DNA from: Membranipora membranacea
Taxonomy: Eukaryota > Bryozoa > Gymnolaemata > Cheilostomatida > Membraniporidae
DNA: 64,000 nt
Direction of reading: 5' to 3'
Assembly: GCA_914767715.1 (NCBI GenBank)
Contig: OU612065.1
Span: forward strand, 33,106,001-33,170,000
A program made the translations under genes and the position numbers. Positions within the stretch are counted from its first letter, which is position 1. Each line of letters opens with the position of its first letter. Below, piece by piece: positions 1 to 10,898 of this stretch. The notes beneath the pieces are model-generated. The model saw nothing but the letters and a program-made list of their open reading frames with translations, did no database searches and was not told the DNA's origin.

Positions 1-41
1 AAAAACCACTTATCAAATATTTATTCTCATCTGGATTCCAA

Positions 42-88
42 CTTTGACTCAGACTAAAGCTGAAGCTTTTTCAATACATGATACTTAG
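42..88 (+). pseudogene. Relic extra exon 3 inside intron 2 of L1
   Basis: Reading from position 42 in the same phase as the true exon 3 gives LTQTKAEAF then TIHDT and a stop. This lines up with the start of the real exon (VSQTEAGV). The base pattern before it (ATTCCAACT) resembles the real acceptor (TTTCCAGCT) but lacks the AG. I infer a tandem exon duplication whose upstream copy lost its splice site. Confidence 0.6.
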
Positions 89-175
89 CCTGTTCCCTCC
101 CCCCCCCTAATGTATGTCATGAAAGAAAGTGAGAGTGAGCTCATATTAGATATATGTTCTCATCTATCTTTACAG

Positions 176-264
176 CTGTCTCACAGACAGAAGGTGGAGT
201 TGCAGAAGCAATTTATAAAGCGGGGGTGAAAAGTGGAGCTGCACTCGATAAGTTTTTTGGCTAA
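176..264 (+). CDS. L1: secreted short-form peptide, partial (exon 3 only in window)
   Basis: Only the second coding exon is visible; exons 1 and 2 lie left of the window. The acceptor TTTACAG ends at 175. The 89-base coding part opens in phase 1 and reads VSQTEGGVAEAIYK, then AGVKSGAALDKFFG and TAA at 262-264. The exon continues as UTR to 282, where the donor CAG|GTAATA starts. Exon 4 (3' UTR) starts at 524 after TTTTTCAG and ends near 675; a TATAAA at 653-658 stands where L6 and L7 have AATAAA. The peptide matches the L3 copy on the opposite palindrome arm. Function is unknown; a small secreted amphipathic peptide is inferred from the family. Confidence 0.8.
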
Positions 265-675
265 CTTGGTGAAACGAAACAGGTAATAACTGGAAAAGTA
301 ACAAAAATACTTTGATATGATCATTTTGTGAAATTTTAGTCTGAACGACCATACACCTGATTTTAATGAACAGGACCGGTTAAACTGGTTTGAAGTCATC
401 AATCTACAAATCAGAATGATTCCATCGAATGACCTGTGGCATGTATCTTTCGGATACTTACTACAATGTTATCACCAAACCAATGATTATAGTAATTTCT
501 ATTCAGTTTTCTACATTTTTCAGGGTTCAATGCAACATGTAAACCACGATGAGAAGTATACCATGAGTTTAGTATCACCGCATTGTTTTTTGTCTGAAAC
601 ATTAAAATCCATTGTATTGTACAAAACCTTGATATATTTTTTGTTCCAAATATATAAAATATTGACTTACAACGA

Positions 676-2563
676 TGAAATTTCCCATTTATCAGTTGCA
701 AAGAATAAAGAGCAAATAAAGCAAATAAAGAGCAAAGAATAATATTTGTTGTTTTATAGTTAATTTGTGTAGTCTGAGTGTCTATATTTTGCATACACCT
801 CTTGTATATATTGAAAGGAATATTTTCGTATATACAAAATTGTCAGGGAGGTACAAAATATTGAGTTGTCTACCCCGTCACCTGGAATTGTTGCGCAGGA
901 CACCATGTTTTAACTAACAAATACGGTGTAAATACAAATATTTTTCTGTGCTCCATTGGCTGCAAAACAGCTGATGAAAGCCATTCACGCTAACATATCC
1001 CGAGGAGCGTAGATTAAGACTATACCAATAATCAGTAATAATACTACATGCTATGACACCAAGTATGTGTTTTTTTAGCATCAGCAAACATATTTTCAGT
1101 AATATTTTTGTCAATCATTTGTTCTGACGAGAATATGGCCTCATTCTCATATCACTTCTCTCCACTTAGGCATGTAGGATGTTTTATACAAAGTAGATCC
1201 TCGCTCAACCAGTTTGCGATTTTGTACTTTTTAATTGGTAGCAAAGTTTTGTAATCATTCCGCTAGAATAGATTGGCTGATGTATTCTAAATATGCAATT
1301 GCTGCCAACATTGACAGATTGCACAAAACAAAATGTAGGGTACGGTACGACTTAATAGATTTGAACATCAGCATTTCGTCGGCTTATCATTACATTACCT
1401 GGAGTGTTCTGTGCTTTGAAATATTGTCAGTGGAAAACTTTTTACACATAATCTCTTTAACAATATCTTCTCGTGGAGGGATGAGTAGGCCTATTTGCTT
1501 GGCTTCTAGAAGTGTGGTATGAAGGGAGTATCACAAGCTTTCATGCAACAATTTGGAACTAATCACTCTCAACTCAAATGGACTGCCTTCGAGTTACATA
1601 GTGATGAAACGAAAAGAAAAGATTTGCCCCGATCGGGGAAGCTCTGAATTATATGGTATATGGGTATAAAGAAGCAAGAGTAAATCAAACAGGCCTATCA
1701 TTCAATGACACAATAGGACTCGTCTGGTGGTCACTGTAAATTCTAAATTTATCAATGCAGCCGATAATAATAATCTGAGAGCTTTGAAAGATTATCTGCT
1801 TATAGGCTGTAATTTTCAGTGAGATTAGCTCATTGAATTTGAACAAGATTTTCACAGTGTCTATTTGACATTTGTTTGCCTTTCACTTGACATCAACTTC
1901 TCAGCCGAGGAAAATTGGATGTATTGTTGGTCTCCAAGTTATTTACCCATGAAGCCATAATCAAAATAAGCCAGTCAGAATGTTAATTTTGTTTACACTG
2001 GCATTCATAGGCAACCTTCACAGAACTTATAAGGTACCAGTTGATTTAAAAAATGGACAACCTGTGGATAAACACACAGATTATCATATAATGCTGGCTC
2101 AACTCTTGAAGTTGACCAAGAAGCACGGAAAATTATTGAAACATTGTTGCAAATACTGGAAAATAAGTGCACGAGAGAATTTGAGGTTTTTTTGCGAGGC
2201 AATCTCATTCTGGGCTTAATAACTCTGTACAATGATGTGCTTTGAAGCAGAGTTGGTGAAACAATTGGATGAAAATATACAAATGGAATTTGGACAATTA
2301 TCTAGTAGTTTGCATAAAAGGTTACAACTTCCCGCCCTCTCACTCTTCTGTCAAAGAATGATCATGATTGCACTTCCACTCAAACAACCATCATTATAAA
2401 AATGAATATTCGCGAATTTAAAAACTCACCGCATTCATTATCATAAGCACAAGTGTGTCATGATGACTTGTTACAAGTACAATGGAATGTGTGTGAAGGA
2501 TTGACAAACGGTATTAATTATACTTAGTTTGACAATTAAAAACTTTAATACTTTCTGCCAAAA
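676..2563. other. Gene-free downstream flank of L1 inside the palindrome arm
   Basis: About 1.9 kb with no supported gene. Open frames are short, appear on both strands, and are shared with the other arm simply because the DNA is duplicated. The sequence contains AGGCCTA-type words and a stretch whose reverse reading gives LLEAKQIGLL then IPPREDIVKEIM. That stretch could be a decayed mobile-element protein but I cannot identify it. Copies occur at 4108-6034, 29720-31800, 39837-41756 and 49150-51030. Confidence 0.6.
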
Positions 2564-3045
2564 TGTGGTGATTATAAAAATATATGACAATAGTAATACT
2601 TCGTTGTTCTGTTGATGACCGTTGAGTCTTTTAATTCAGATTTGAAGATGACTATATTTTGCCTTCACAACAGGAGTTGACATCCTGTACCAAAACTGAT
2701 CACACCATAACATTATCAGCAATTAATGGTTTCCGTCATAACTTCCAAAAAACAAAACATAAGACATGACAATATATTGCATCCTACGAATGTATATTTT
2801 TAGCATGAGGCAATGTAAGCTTGATATCCGGCTCAAAAGCATTTTTTTGGTTCACATTAATTACAGTAGAAATAATTGCAGCATTTTTGGTCTGCAATAC
2901 ACATATCAATCATCACAATCAGTAACAATAACAGACGGCGTGGTAATTTTTACCAAAAAAAAGGAAACCATTATTCAATTTGATACAATATTACCAAATC
3001 AAGAATACTTCCAGTTGGTTAGAAGCTTAAAGGAAAAATGTTTCA

Positions 3046-3054
3046 TATATAAAG
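3046..3054 (+). promoter_or_regulatory. TATA box of broken locus P8a
   Basis: TATATAAAG in the same context as the intact genes, downstream of a block beginning CTTCCAGTTGGTT. Exon 1 ends at 3122 with a normal GTAAGT donor, so the promoter half of the locus looks intact although the coding half is not. Confidence 0.7.
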
Positions 3055-3322
3055 AAGCTTCAACTAACAGCAATCACTCAGTTTTCCACAAACATATCAA
3101 TCTTCAGAATTCAAAACTAGCTGTAAGTAAACTTGTTAACCTGTGAACATGTAATACCTCATGTCTGAAAGTTGTCATTTGAAGTCACTTGAGTATTTTG
3201 ATTATGAACCACAAGGATGGTCATGAATCATTGTCTCAATACAAAGGAATACATTATTACGGGTAGAGCCATTTTAGGCAGCAGTTTGATTTGTTTCATC
3301 TACCCTATTTCAGATTTACAAC

Positions 3323-3335
3323 ATGAAGGTCTTTG
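3323..3335 (+). pseudogene. P8a: peptide locus lacking the signal-peptide core and exon 3
   Basis: Exon 2 starts at 3314 after TATTTCAG and reads ATGAAGGTCTTTG before a donor GTAAGT at 3336. Intact genes have 43 coding bases here; this has 13. Exactly 30 bases (ten codons, the hydrophobic signal core) are missing and the intron phase is kept. No recognisable exon 3 follows: after a normal-looking intron the sequence passes CTTTCCAAATAG near 3545 into arm-derived DNA. The three copies (P8a, P8b at 29658, P8c at 48381) share the lesion, so it predates the block duplications. Most likely a pseudogene. Confidence 0.75.
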
Positions 3336-4107
3336 GTAAGTTTACAAATGTTAAAATATAAATAAACAAAGAAGTGAAGTCTTCAACATCTTATTACTGA
3401 TCATCAGACTTTTGCTCTGTTTGGGATGTATTTCTTCACCAAGGGAAATACCACAACCTGTGTACCCCATTGTGTGTCATGATACCATATATCATACAAA
3501 AGTAAGCACATATCAGATATCTTTTCTCATCTGTCTTTCCAAATAGAATACATCAGCTAAACTATGCTGGCAGAATTATCAGAAAACTTTGCTACAAATA
3601 AAGATGTACAACATCGCTCACCAGTTGAGCGAGGAATTACTTTGTATCAATTGTCCTACATGCCTGTGGAGTGGAGTGGAGTGGAGAGAAGTGATATGTG
3701 AATGGGGCCATATTTTCCACAGAACCACTGACTACTGAAAATATGCTGACAGATGCTGAAAAAAATCAAACTTTGTGTAGCAGCATGTAGTATGAGTACT
3801 GATTATTGGCATAGTCTAAACTACGCTCCTTGTGATTATTGAGAGTGAATGGCTCTCAACTATTTCTATTTGTTAGACAAAGATGCTCTGAGCATGGAGT
3901 TAGCTCTGAATGATATTGTATGTGGGCTGAGGGAGGCAAAGGTAAATCAACTATTTGTAAGCCTGGTATATATTCATTACATGTCTACAAAGGAGCTCTT
4001 GATGTTATACTATATCATTCTCAGCTATCTCAGTTATATGGTGTACAGGAAGCAATTTTGGTATTTTTCTCTCTCACTCTTGGATGGTAGTTCCATAGTA
4101 GGTGTTG

Positions 4108-6718
4108 GCAGAAAGTATTAAAGTTTTTAATTGTCAAACTAAGTATAATTAATACCGTTTGTTAATCCTTCACACACATTCCATTGTACTTGTAACAAGT
4201 CATCATGACACACTTGTGGAATCAGAGAGACAGAAGTCATTGTAAGCGGAGCTAACTTCCTGTCTTTTGCTTATGATAATGAATGCGGTGAGTTTTTTAA
4301 ATTCGCGAATATTCATTTTTATAATGATGGTTGTTTGGGTGGAAGTGCAATCATGATCATTCTTTGACAGAAGAGTGAGAGGGCGGGAAGTTGTAACCTT
4401 TTATGCAAACTACTAGATAATTGTCCAAATTCCATTTGTATATTTTCATCCAATTGTTTCACCAACTCTGCTTCAAAGCACATCATTGTACAGAGTTATT
4501 AAGCCCAGAATGAGATTGCCTCGCAAAAAAACCTCAAATTCTCTCGTGCACTTATTTTCCAGTATTTGCAACAATGTTTCAATAATTTTCCGTGCTTCTT
4601 GGTCAACTTCAAGAGTTGAGCCAGCATTATATGATAATCTGTGTGTTTATCCACAGGTTGTCCATTTTTTAAATCAACTGGTACCTTATAAGTTCTGTGA
4701 AGGTTGCCTATGAATGCCAGTGTAAACAAAATTAACATTCTGACTGGCTTATTTTGATTATGGCTTCATGGGTAAATAACTTGGAGACCAACAATACATC
4801 CAATTTTCCTCGGCTGAGAAGTTGATGTCAAGTGAAAGGCAAACAAATGTTAAATAGACACAGTGAAAATCTTGTTCAAATTCAATGAGCTAATCTTACT
4901 GAAAATTACAGCCTATAAGCAGATAATCTTTCAAAGCTCTCAGATTATTATTATCGGCTGCATTGATAAATTTAGAATTTACAGTGACCACCAGACGAGT
5001 CCTATTGTGTCATTGAATGATAGGCCTGTTTGATTTACTCTTGCTTCTTTATACCCATATACCATATAATTCAGAGCTTCCCCGATCGGGGCAAATCTTT
5101 TCTTTTCGTTTCATCACTATGTAACTCGAAGGCAGTCCATTTGAGTTGAGAGTGATTAGTTCCAAATTGCTGCATGAAAGCTTGTGATACTCCCTTCATA
5201 CCACACTTCTAGAAGCCAAGCAAATAGGCCTACTCATCCCTCCACGAGAAGATATTGTTAAAGAGATTATGTGTAAAAAGTTTTCCACTGACAATATTTC
5301 AAAGCACAGAACACTCCAGGTAATGTAATGATAAGCCGACGAAATGCTGATGTTCAAATCTATTAAGTCGTACCGTACCCTACATTTTGTTTTGTGCAAT
5401 CTGTCAATGTTGGCAGCAATTGCATATTTAGAATACATCAGCCAATCTATTCTAGCGGAATGATTACAAAACTTTGCTACCAATTAAAAAGTACAAAATC
5501 GCAAACTGGTTGAGCGAGGATCTACTTTGTATAAAACATCCTACATGCCTAAGTGGAGAGAAGTGATATGAGAATGAGGCCATATTCTCGTCAGAACATA
5601 TGATTGACAAAAATATTACTGAAAATATGTTTGCTGATGCTAAAAAAACACATACTTGGTGTCATAGCATGTAGTATTATTACTGATTATTGGTATAGTC
5701 TTAATCTACGCTCCTCGGGATATGTTAGCGTGAATGGCTTTCATCAGCTGTTTTGCAGCCAATGGAGCACAGAAAAATATTTGTATTTACACCGTATTTG
5801 TTAGTTAAAACATGGTGTCCTGCGCAACAATTCCAGGTGACGGGGTAGACAACTCAATATTTTGTACCTCCCTGACAATTTTGTATATACGAAAATATTC
5901 CTTTCAATATATACAAGAGGTGTATGCAAAATATAGACACTCAGACTACACAAATTAACAACAAATATTATTCTTTGCTCTTTATTTGCTTTATTTGCTC
6001 TTTATTCTTTGCAACTGATAAATGGGAAATTTCATCGTTGTAAGTCAATATTTTATATATTTGGAACAAAAAATATATCAAGGTTTTGTACAATACAATG
6101 GATTTTAATGTTTCAGACAAAAAACAATGCGGTGATACTAAACTCATGGTATACTTCTCATCGTGGTTTACATGTTGCATTGAACCCTGAAAAATGTAGA
6201 AAACTGAATAGAAATTACTATAATCATTGGTTTGGTGATAACATTGTAGTAAGTATCCGAAAGATACATGCCACAGGTCATTCGATGGAATCATTCTGAT
6301 TTGTAGATTGATGACTTCAAACCAGTTTAACCGGTCCTGTTCATTAAAATCAGGTGTATGGTCGTTCAGACTAAAATTTCACAAAATGATCATATCAAAG
6401 TATTTTTGTTACTTTTCCAGTTATTACCTGTTTCGTTTCACCAAGTTAGCCAAAAAACTTATCGAGTGCAGCTCCACTTTTCACCCCCGCTTTATAAATT
6501 GCTTCTGCAACTCCACCTTCTGTCTGTGAGACAGCTGTAAAGATAGATGAGAACATATATCTAATATGAGCTCACTCTCGCTTTCTTTCAAGACATACAT
6601 TAGGGGGGGGGAGGGAACAGGCTAAGTATCATGTATTGTAAAAGCTTCAGCTTTAGTCTGAGTCAAAGTTGGAATCCAGATGAGAATAAATATTTGATAA
6701 GTGGTTTTTTTCTATGTA
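4108..6718. repeat. Right arm of the palindrome, start of repeat unit U1
   Basis: Inverted copy of 1-2563. It contains the gene-free flank (4108-6034) and the 3' part of L3 on the minus strand. The same sequence is directly repeated at about 29890-32500 and 49165-51700. Homology to the left arm stops only because the window begins. Confidence 0.93.
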
Positions 6719-6846
6719 AAAAAAATCTTAAATCGGACAAAAGACCATGGGAGATCTTATATCTTATACATGCTTTATTGATATTTGAACTTTTTAAACT
6801 TACCAATTGAAGCGATAAGCATTGAGATCAGTACAAATACCTTCAT
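6446..6846 (-). CDS. L3: secreted short-form peptide precursor (43 aa)
   Basis: Minus-strand gene with four exons. Exon 1 (UTR) is about 7105-7064, exon 2 6856-6804 (coding 6846-6804, 43 bases), exon 3 6534-6428 (coding to TAA at 6448-6446), exon 4 (3' UTR) 6186 to about 6040. Exon 2 encodes MKVFVLISMLIASI, a hydrophobic signal-peptide core; Ser-13 and Ala-15 fit a signal-peptidase -3/-1 site. The remainder is VSQTEGGVAEAIYK, AGVKSGAALDKFFG: small-residue-rich with spaced lysines, suggesting an amphipathic helix. The terminal Gly could serve as an amide donor. The stop lies 18 nt before the last coding-exon donor, so no nonsense-mediated decay is expected. Family not recognised; a defence, toxin-like or signalling peptide are all possible. 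Confidence 0.85.
6622..6668 (-). pseudogene. Relic extra exon 3 inside intron 2 of L3
   Basis: The same decayed cassette as in L1 and L4: LTQTKAEAF, TIHDT, stop, with no AG acceptor. An adjacent poly-G run (6603-6611) is poly-C in gene orientation and varies in length among copies. Confidence 0.6.
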
Positions 6847-7131
6847 TATGTTTTATCTGGAGAGAGAATGAAACAATTCAAAATGATGTCTGTAACAGCC
6901 TAACCCTAAAACAAAATATGTACCACATTTCTATACAATACATGAGGTGTAGACAATAATTTATGACCCACTCTGTAATTTCAAATCACAAGAATCAAGT
7001 TGATTTAAATGCCAGCTTCCAGATATGAGATATGCAGGTTCACAGTTTGAAAGTTATACTTACAGCTAGCTCGGAATTCTGTGAATTGATATGAGTGTGG
7101 AGAACTGAGTGATTGCTGTTAGTTGAAGCTT

Positions 7132-7140
7132 CTTTATATA
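7132..7140 (-). promoter_or_regulatory. TATA box and core promoter of L3
   Basis: TATATAAAG on the minus strand, 25-30 nt before the inferred start of exon 1. Exon 1 ends at 7064 with GCT|GTAAGT. The block upstream, to about 7620, is shared by all loci. It includes CTTCCAGTTGGTTTGGCA (plus-strand 7167-7184, reversed, slightly varied) and, near 7502, GGGGAAACCATTAATTG. The GGGGAAACC word loosely resembles a Rel/NF-kB site. Confidence 0.75.
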
Positions 7141-7689
7141 TGGAATATTTTCATTAGAACTGCCAAACCAACTGGAAGTATTCTATATTCGGAAATATGT
7201 GATCAAATAAAGTAGTTGTTTCCCATTTTTTTGGAAAAATTATCATTCCATATTATCTTATTGCTATTGACTGTAATGGTTGATATGATTATTGCAGACT
7301 AAAATGCTGCAATGATTTTTACTTTAATAAAAGTGAAAAACAAACGGTTGATGAGACCAATAACAAATTTCAATTGCCTAGTGCTAAAAACAAAAGCCCT
7401 TACATTCCAATGATAAATTGTGAGGAAAGCAATAATGGGTTAAGACTAAAAGGATATCCAAAATTATGCCACGTAGTATAATTTGTTTCATGGAAGTGAT
7501 TGGGGAAACCATTAATTGTTGGTAAAGTTATGGTGAAATGGAACAAGACATAAGTGCTGTTGCTACTTTATCGAAGAATACCAGCTCATATGCAAGTTTA
7601 CTTGAAAATTATGGTAAAAAAAAAACAAATTGTAAGCTTGAATGACGCAGATTTGGCTACATAAAAATCATAAAGCTGAGCTTGATGCA

Positions 7690-8688
7690 ATATTATGTCT
7701 GTTATCAATCCAGAAGTGATCTAGTCTCTCTAGTCAATTCTTCACAGACATAATCTGCAAAACCTCAAGCCCCTGAAGTCTTTGCATACCTGAATCAGCT
7801 CAACTTTATAGCACAGATTATGAAAATAACATGTGTCCCAACAAACTTAGTCAATCCAATTGAAATGGTATCAAAGGCCATGACCTTCTACAATTTCGCA
7901 CTGGTGACTCTGTAGCTTAACTCAATCACCTCCTGCCACTGCTCCCCTCAGTTTTCAGTTTGCAAAGTTGGTTTGTAGAAAAAAATGATTTTGCAATACC
8001 AGCACTTTTCTCCTGATTCCTTGTATTGCCTATAATGCAAGGAACAATGGGCGACTTACTGAGCCCAAAAATAAAAGTTTTATAATTTGAAGCTGCGTTT
8101 TCAATGCCCATGTATAAGGGACACTTTACCATTGGAAGCATACTAAAATATTCATATTTCTTTGCCAACTCAGTAGCAGCGCATTTTTCTGGAGGTGGCA
8201 TTCACCAATCAGGTGCATAATCCAGCGAGGAACACATTGGGATTGGGAAGGAGAAAAAAATTCTAGCACCTCAAACCTACAAACTAGCAATGTAATTCTT
8301 GCAGTGTCATAACATACAAGGTTATGATTCTGGGATACGTGGTAACACTTTTGGTATAGTATAGAAATTATTGATACAATGAACAATAAGAGCATGATAT
8401 GATAAAATTGCAGAGGATATATCATAACACGCTCTAATTCTTCATTGTATCAATAATTTCTACATTCTTACTCTGTGATATAATGGTGGTCTGAATGATT
8501 CACCGCAAGAAATATACTGCAAGCACTGGATCTGGTTTATCAAGCCTGGTATGTGTACCACAGAACACCAAAGTGTGAGTTATTAGCAACATGTGTATTT
8601 CATGCCGGCCCATATTTATGTCAATTTACTTGGTCATCAGACACCAAGCAACATCACAATAATATGCAGATCTTGTAAGCAGCGAATT
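7690..8688. other. Unidentified 1-kb segment, absent from U2
   Basis: No gene supported. Two short overlapping open frames on the minus strand (8201-7926 and 8425-8126) look like decayed or chance frames, and the U3 copy differs by frameshifts. U2 lacks the segment: sequence equivalent to 7575 joins directly to that equivalent to 8680, near 33361. It is therefore an insertion/deletion between otherwise close copies. Confidence 0.6.
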
Positions 8689-8733
8689 GATATCATCACA
8701 AAGTAAGGATAAATATCCTTACTCTGTGATATC
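8689..8733. repeat. Near-perfect hairpin
   Basis: Left arm GATATCATCACAAAGTAAGG plus AT, loop AAAT, right arm ATCCTTACTCTGTGATATC. The arms pair with one mismatch and a 3-nt bulge. A related half-site, CTTACTCTGTGATATAATGG, stands at about 8468-8487. The hairpin is kept at 33371-33415 and 53678-53722. It may be a transposon end or a fused pair of ends; this is inference. Confidence 0.7.
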
Positions 8734-8740
8734 ATTGAAT

Positions 8741-10046
8741 GAAGTCGAAACGTGGGACACAGAAGCACTGAAAGATTACTGAAGGCATCATGGTTTTAAA
8801 TGCTCTGTAACAAGAAAACAACTGACCTAGCCTGACAAAAGGTACCAGAAAATATCAGAACAAGGGACTATATGACATAATTCAAGATTGAAGGTTCAGT
8901 TCCAGATCCTAATTGATAGCCAAAGATGATGCCATGACAAAATGGCCACCCATCTCATACTTTGAGATACATAAATTTATCGCCAAACTGGGACATTCTC
9001 TCTCTGACAGTGCCTTAACAAGAGCTTTTTTAACCACACTATCAGCAAAGAAAGCAGATCTTGATATCTAAAAGCAAAATGTACTCCAAGTAATCGCCTG
9101 AGAGATGAGCCACATTCAATGCAAACATAAAATTAGTGCATATCAAACAAATTTGAAGAGATTGAATACAAAATCATGATCAATTTGTCGCTTTCATTGA
9201 TGTCAATAAATTAATCTAATGTTTGAATTTCAAGTAAGAGGATAACCGCCTCAACAAAAGACAATCGTCAAATGACAATGCTATCCCTGATTCCCAGCTG
9301 TGGATACAGTGACAACACTTTTTCTGGTACAGCTGAGAGCAAGCGAGCCGATTTTCCCACCAGGTAATAAATATCAGGTTGTGACAAATTTTCATTTTCC
9401 GGTCAGGATGTAGCAAGGATTTTTTTTTGTCTGAAGCGGTTAGCAATAATTTTCATGAATGACCAGACAGATACACAGTGTGAACTCAATTTTTTATTGA
9501 GTTTATCAAGGTTTACATAACAGAGCTGTAACATGATGTAACAAGTCATAAGGGATAACAACAAATTGAATGCCCGTACCATAATCCTAACAACAATTTA
9601 TAATCTTTGCCCTGATTGACAATTGACAATGTGGTAACAGGTCAATTTCAGGACTGCCACCAAACTCCACAAGAATGATGTTATGAAACACTGTCAAAGA
9701 ATCCAATCTATAGCACAACTCATGCAGAAAGTGAACCTAACCGCTGTAGAAATATATGATGTTCAGTGTAACACTATGGACCAGAGTAATAGTTGCTTTT
9801 AGAAAGCTGCACGGATAGGCAGAATTACTGCATCAAACTTCACACTAAGGTAAACACCATGAGGAAAAAAACCGGACACTGACTTCATCAATTCCCTCAC
9901 ATGGGCATCTGGACCAAATTAAGCATGGGATAGAGTCTGAAGAGAAGGCTAGGGAGGGTTTATGCCATTGGCCCCTGGAACCTGTAGTCCTGCAAGCCCA
10001 CATTTTGCCGATGTCAAGTATCTAACAGCCAAAACCTATGCTGGAG
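8741..10046 (+). pseudogene. Decayed SAP / YqaJ-nuclease-type gene, U1 copy
   Basis: Three fragments in order on the plus strand match the plan of invertebrate proteins with a SAP-like start and a YqaJ-type (viral recombinase/exonuclease) end. At 8741, EVETWDTEALKDY, a stop, then RHHGFKCSVTRKQLT is SAP-like. At 8919-9068, AKDDAMTKWPPISYFEIHKF is a region I associate with this protein group. At about 9670-9960, a segment with RIGRITASNF and KHGIESEEKAREGL matches the start of YqaJ domains (RITAS; G.E.E..A). Many stops and frameshifts are present, including TGC TTT TAG where U2 has TGG. Such genes are often multicopy and mobile-element-linked. The fragment is cut at 10047. Confidence 0.55.
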
Positions 10047-10860
10047 AAATTGAAATATAACAAAATATAATCACAGGGCCATGCGAAATCTAGGCACGTG
10101 AAACAACCCGTGAAGAATCACACAACGGGAAAACAACAGAAGTCACAAAAAAATCTTCAAAATAACCGCAGAGTCACGGGATCTTTGGGCACGTGAATCA
10201 ACCCTGGAAAGATTGCGGAATTAGAAAACCAATATATTGCACCATAGAAAACAAGTGCAGTTGACACCATAAGCTATTTGAAAATCACGAGCAATAGAAG
10301 TCATAAAAGATCTTCAAAACAACCCTGGAAAGATTGCAAAACCGGAAAGCGAACAGATTACACCATGGATAAACCGGTGCACTTGACACCATAAATTATC
10401 TAAAAATGACCAAAGCGAAAATAAGGGAAGGTCAAGCAAAGGACAGACTAACCATGTTTTGACAGCTAGATAATTAAGACTGACAAAACACGCGAATCAA
10501 AAGAGGGTAATGACGAAATTGAGGCTAAAACCAATAACAAGGTTAACACCTTTACGCCTGTAAATGCAAACGTTGCACAATAACAGGACAGCAAATCAGC
10601 ACTATAAAAGCCTAATTGACACTTGTAAAATTCAGTCAGCGCCAGGGAGCGGGTTCATGACATATAACAGTAAACATATAATCAGAGAATTATCTGATTC
10701 AGTCAGCCAAAGGAAGCACTTCCAAAGAGAGAAAAATTGTCTAAAATCATTTAGACACATTCAGCTATAACAGAGCTTTGACGTACACAGAGAGTTACAA
10801 ATACCGCATTTCAGCGAGGAGCCAAGTCTAAGACAGTTAGACACACATAATAAGAACTAG
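10047..10860. repeat. Internally repetitive AT-rich segment with a 207-bp conserved core
   Basis: From about 10165 to 10400 two diverged repeats of roughly 115 bp follow each other; both contain AACCCTGGAAAGATTGC and TGACACCATAA. The next part, 10564-10770, gives an identical 68-codon open frame in all three units (36238 and 56441) while neighbours have diverged slightly. It contains ACTATAAAAGCC. I see no domain and do not claim a gene; part of a mobile element is possible. Confidence 0.4.
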
Positions 10861-10898
10861 AATGTGACAATACTTTTCTCATCGCTGATACATAAACT

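Larger units (their letters stand above)
1..2563. repeat. Left arm of a large palindrome
   Basis: This stretch is an inverted copy of about 4108-6718; matching points sum to about 6718 (for example 914 with 5804, and 1235 with 5483). The arms differ by scattered substitutions and one deletion of about 47 bp on this side near 2446. Because position 1 already lies inside the arm, the palindrome runs off the left edge. The arm contains locus L1 and about 1.9 kb of gene-free downstream sequence. The arm-spacer junction is near 2563, where the sequence switches to one also present at 28895. Confidence 0.93.
2564..4107. other. Palindrome spacer: broken peptide locus P8a plus diverged arm sequence
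   Basis: The asymmetric centre between the two arms. The first part (to about 3545) is a peptide-gene promoter, exon 1 and a damaged exon 2. The second part (about 3560-4107) is a diverged direct copy of the right arm interior: 3630-3710 and 3740-3860 resemble 5500-5570 and 5615-5730. Near-identical sequence recurs at 28900-29720 and, lacking promoter and exon 1, at 48250-49150. Confidence 0.75.

Noticed and set aside
411-794. 127-codon minus-strand frame and its copies near 6009, 12698, 31717, 50933
   Set aside because: It is antisense to the 3' UTR exon of the peptide genes and to flanking intron; it persists only because the locus is duplicated.
2766-3146. 126-codon frame repeated at 29101
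   Set aside because: It spans the P8 promoter, TATA box and exon 1; the codons coincide with shared promoter blocks present at loci where the frame is closed.
7926-8425. Two overlapping minus-strand frames as a gene
   Set aside because: A single-base indel in the U3 copy shifts the frame and U2 lacks the segment entirely; no recognisable domain.
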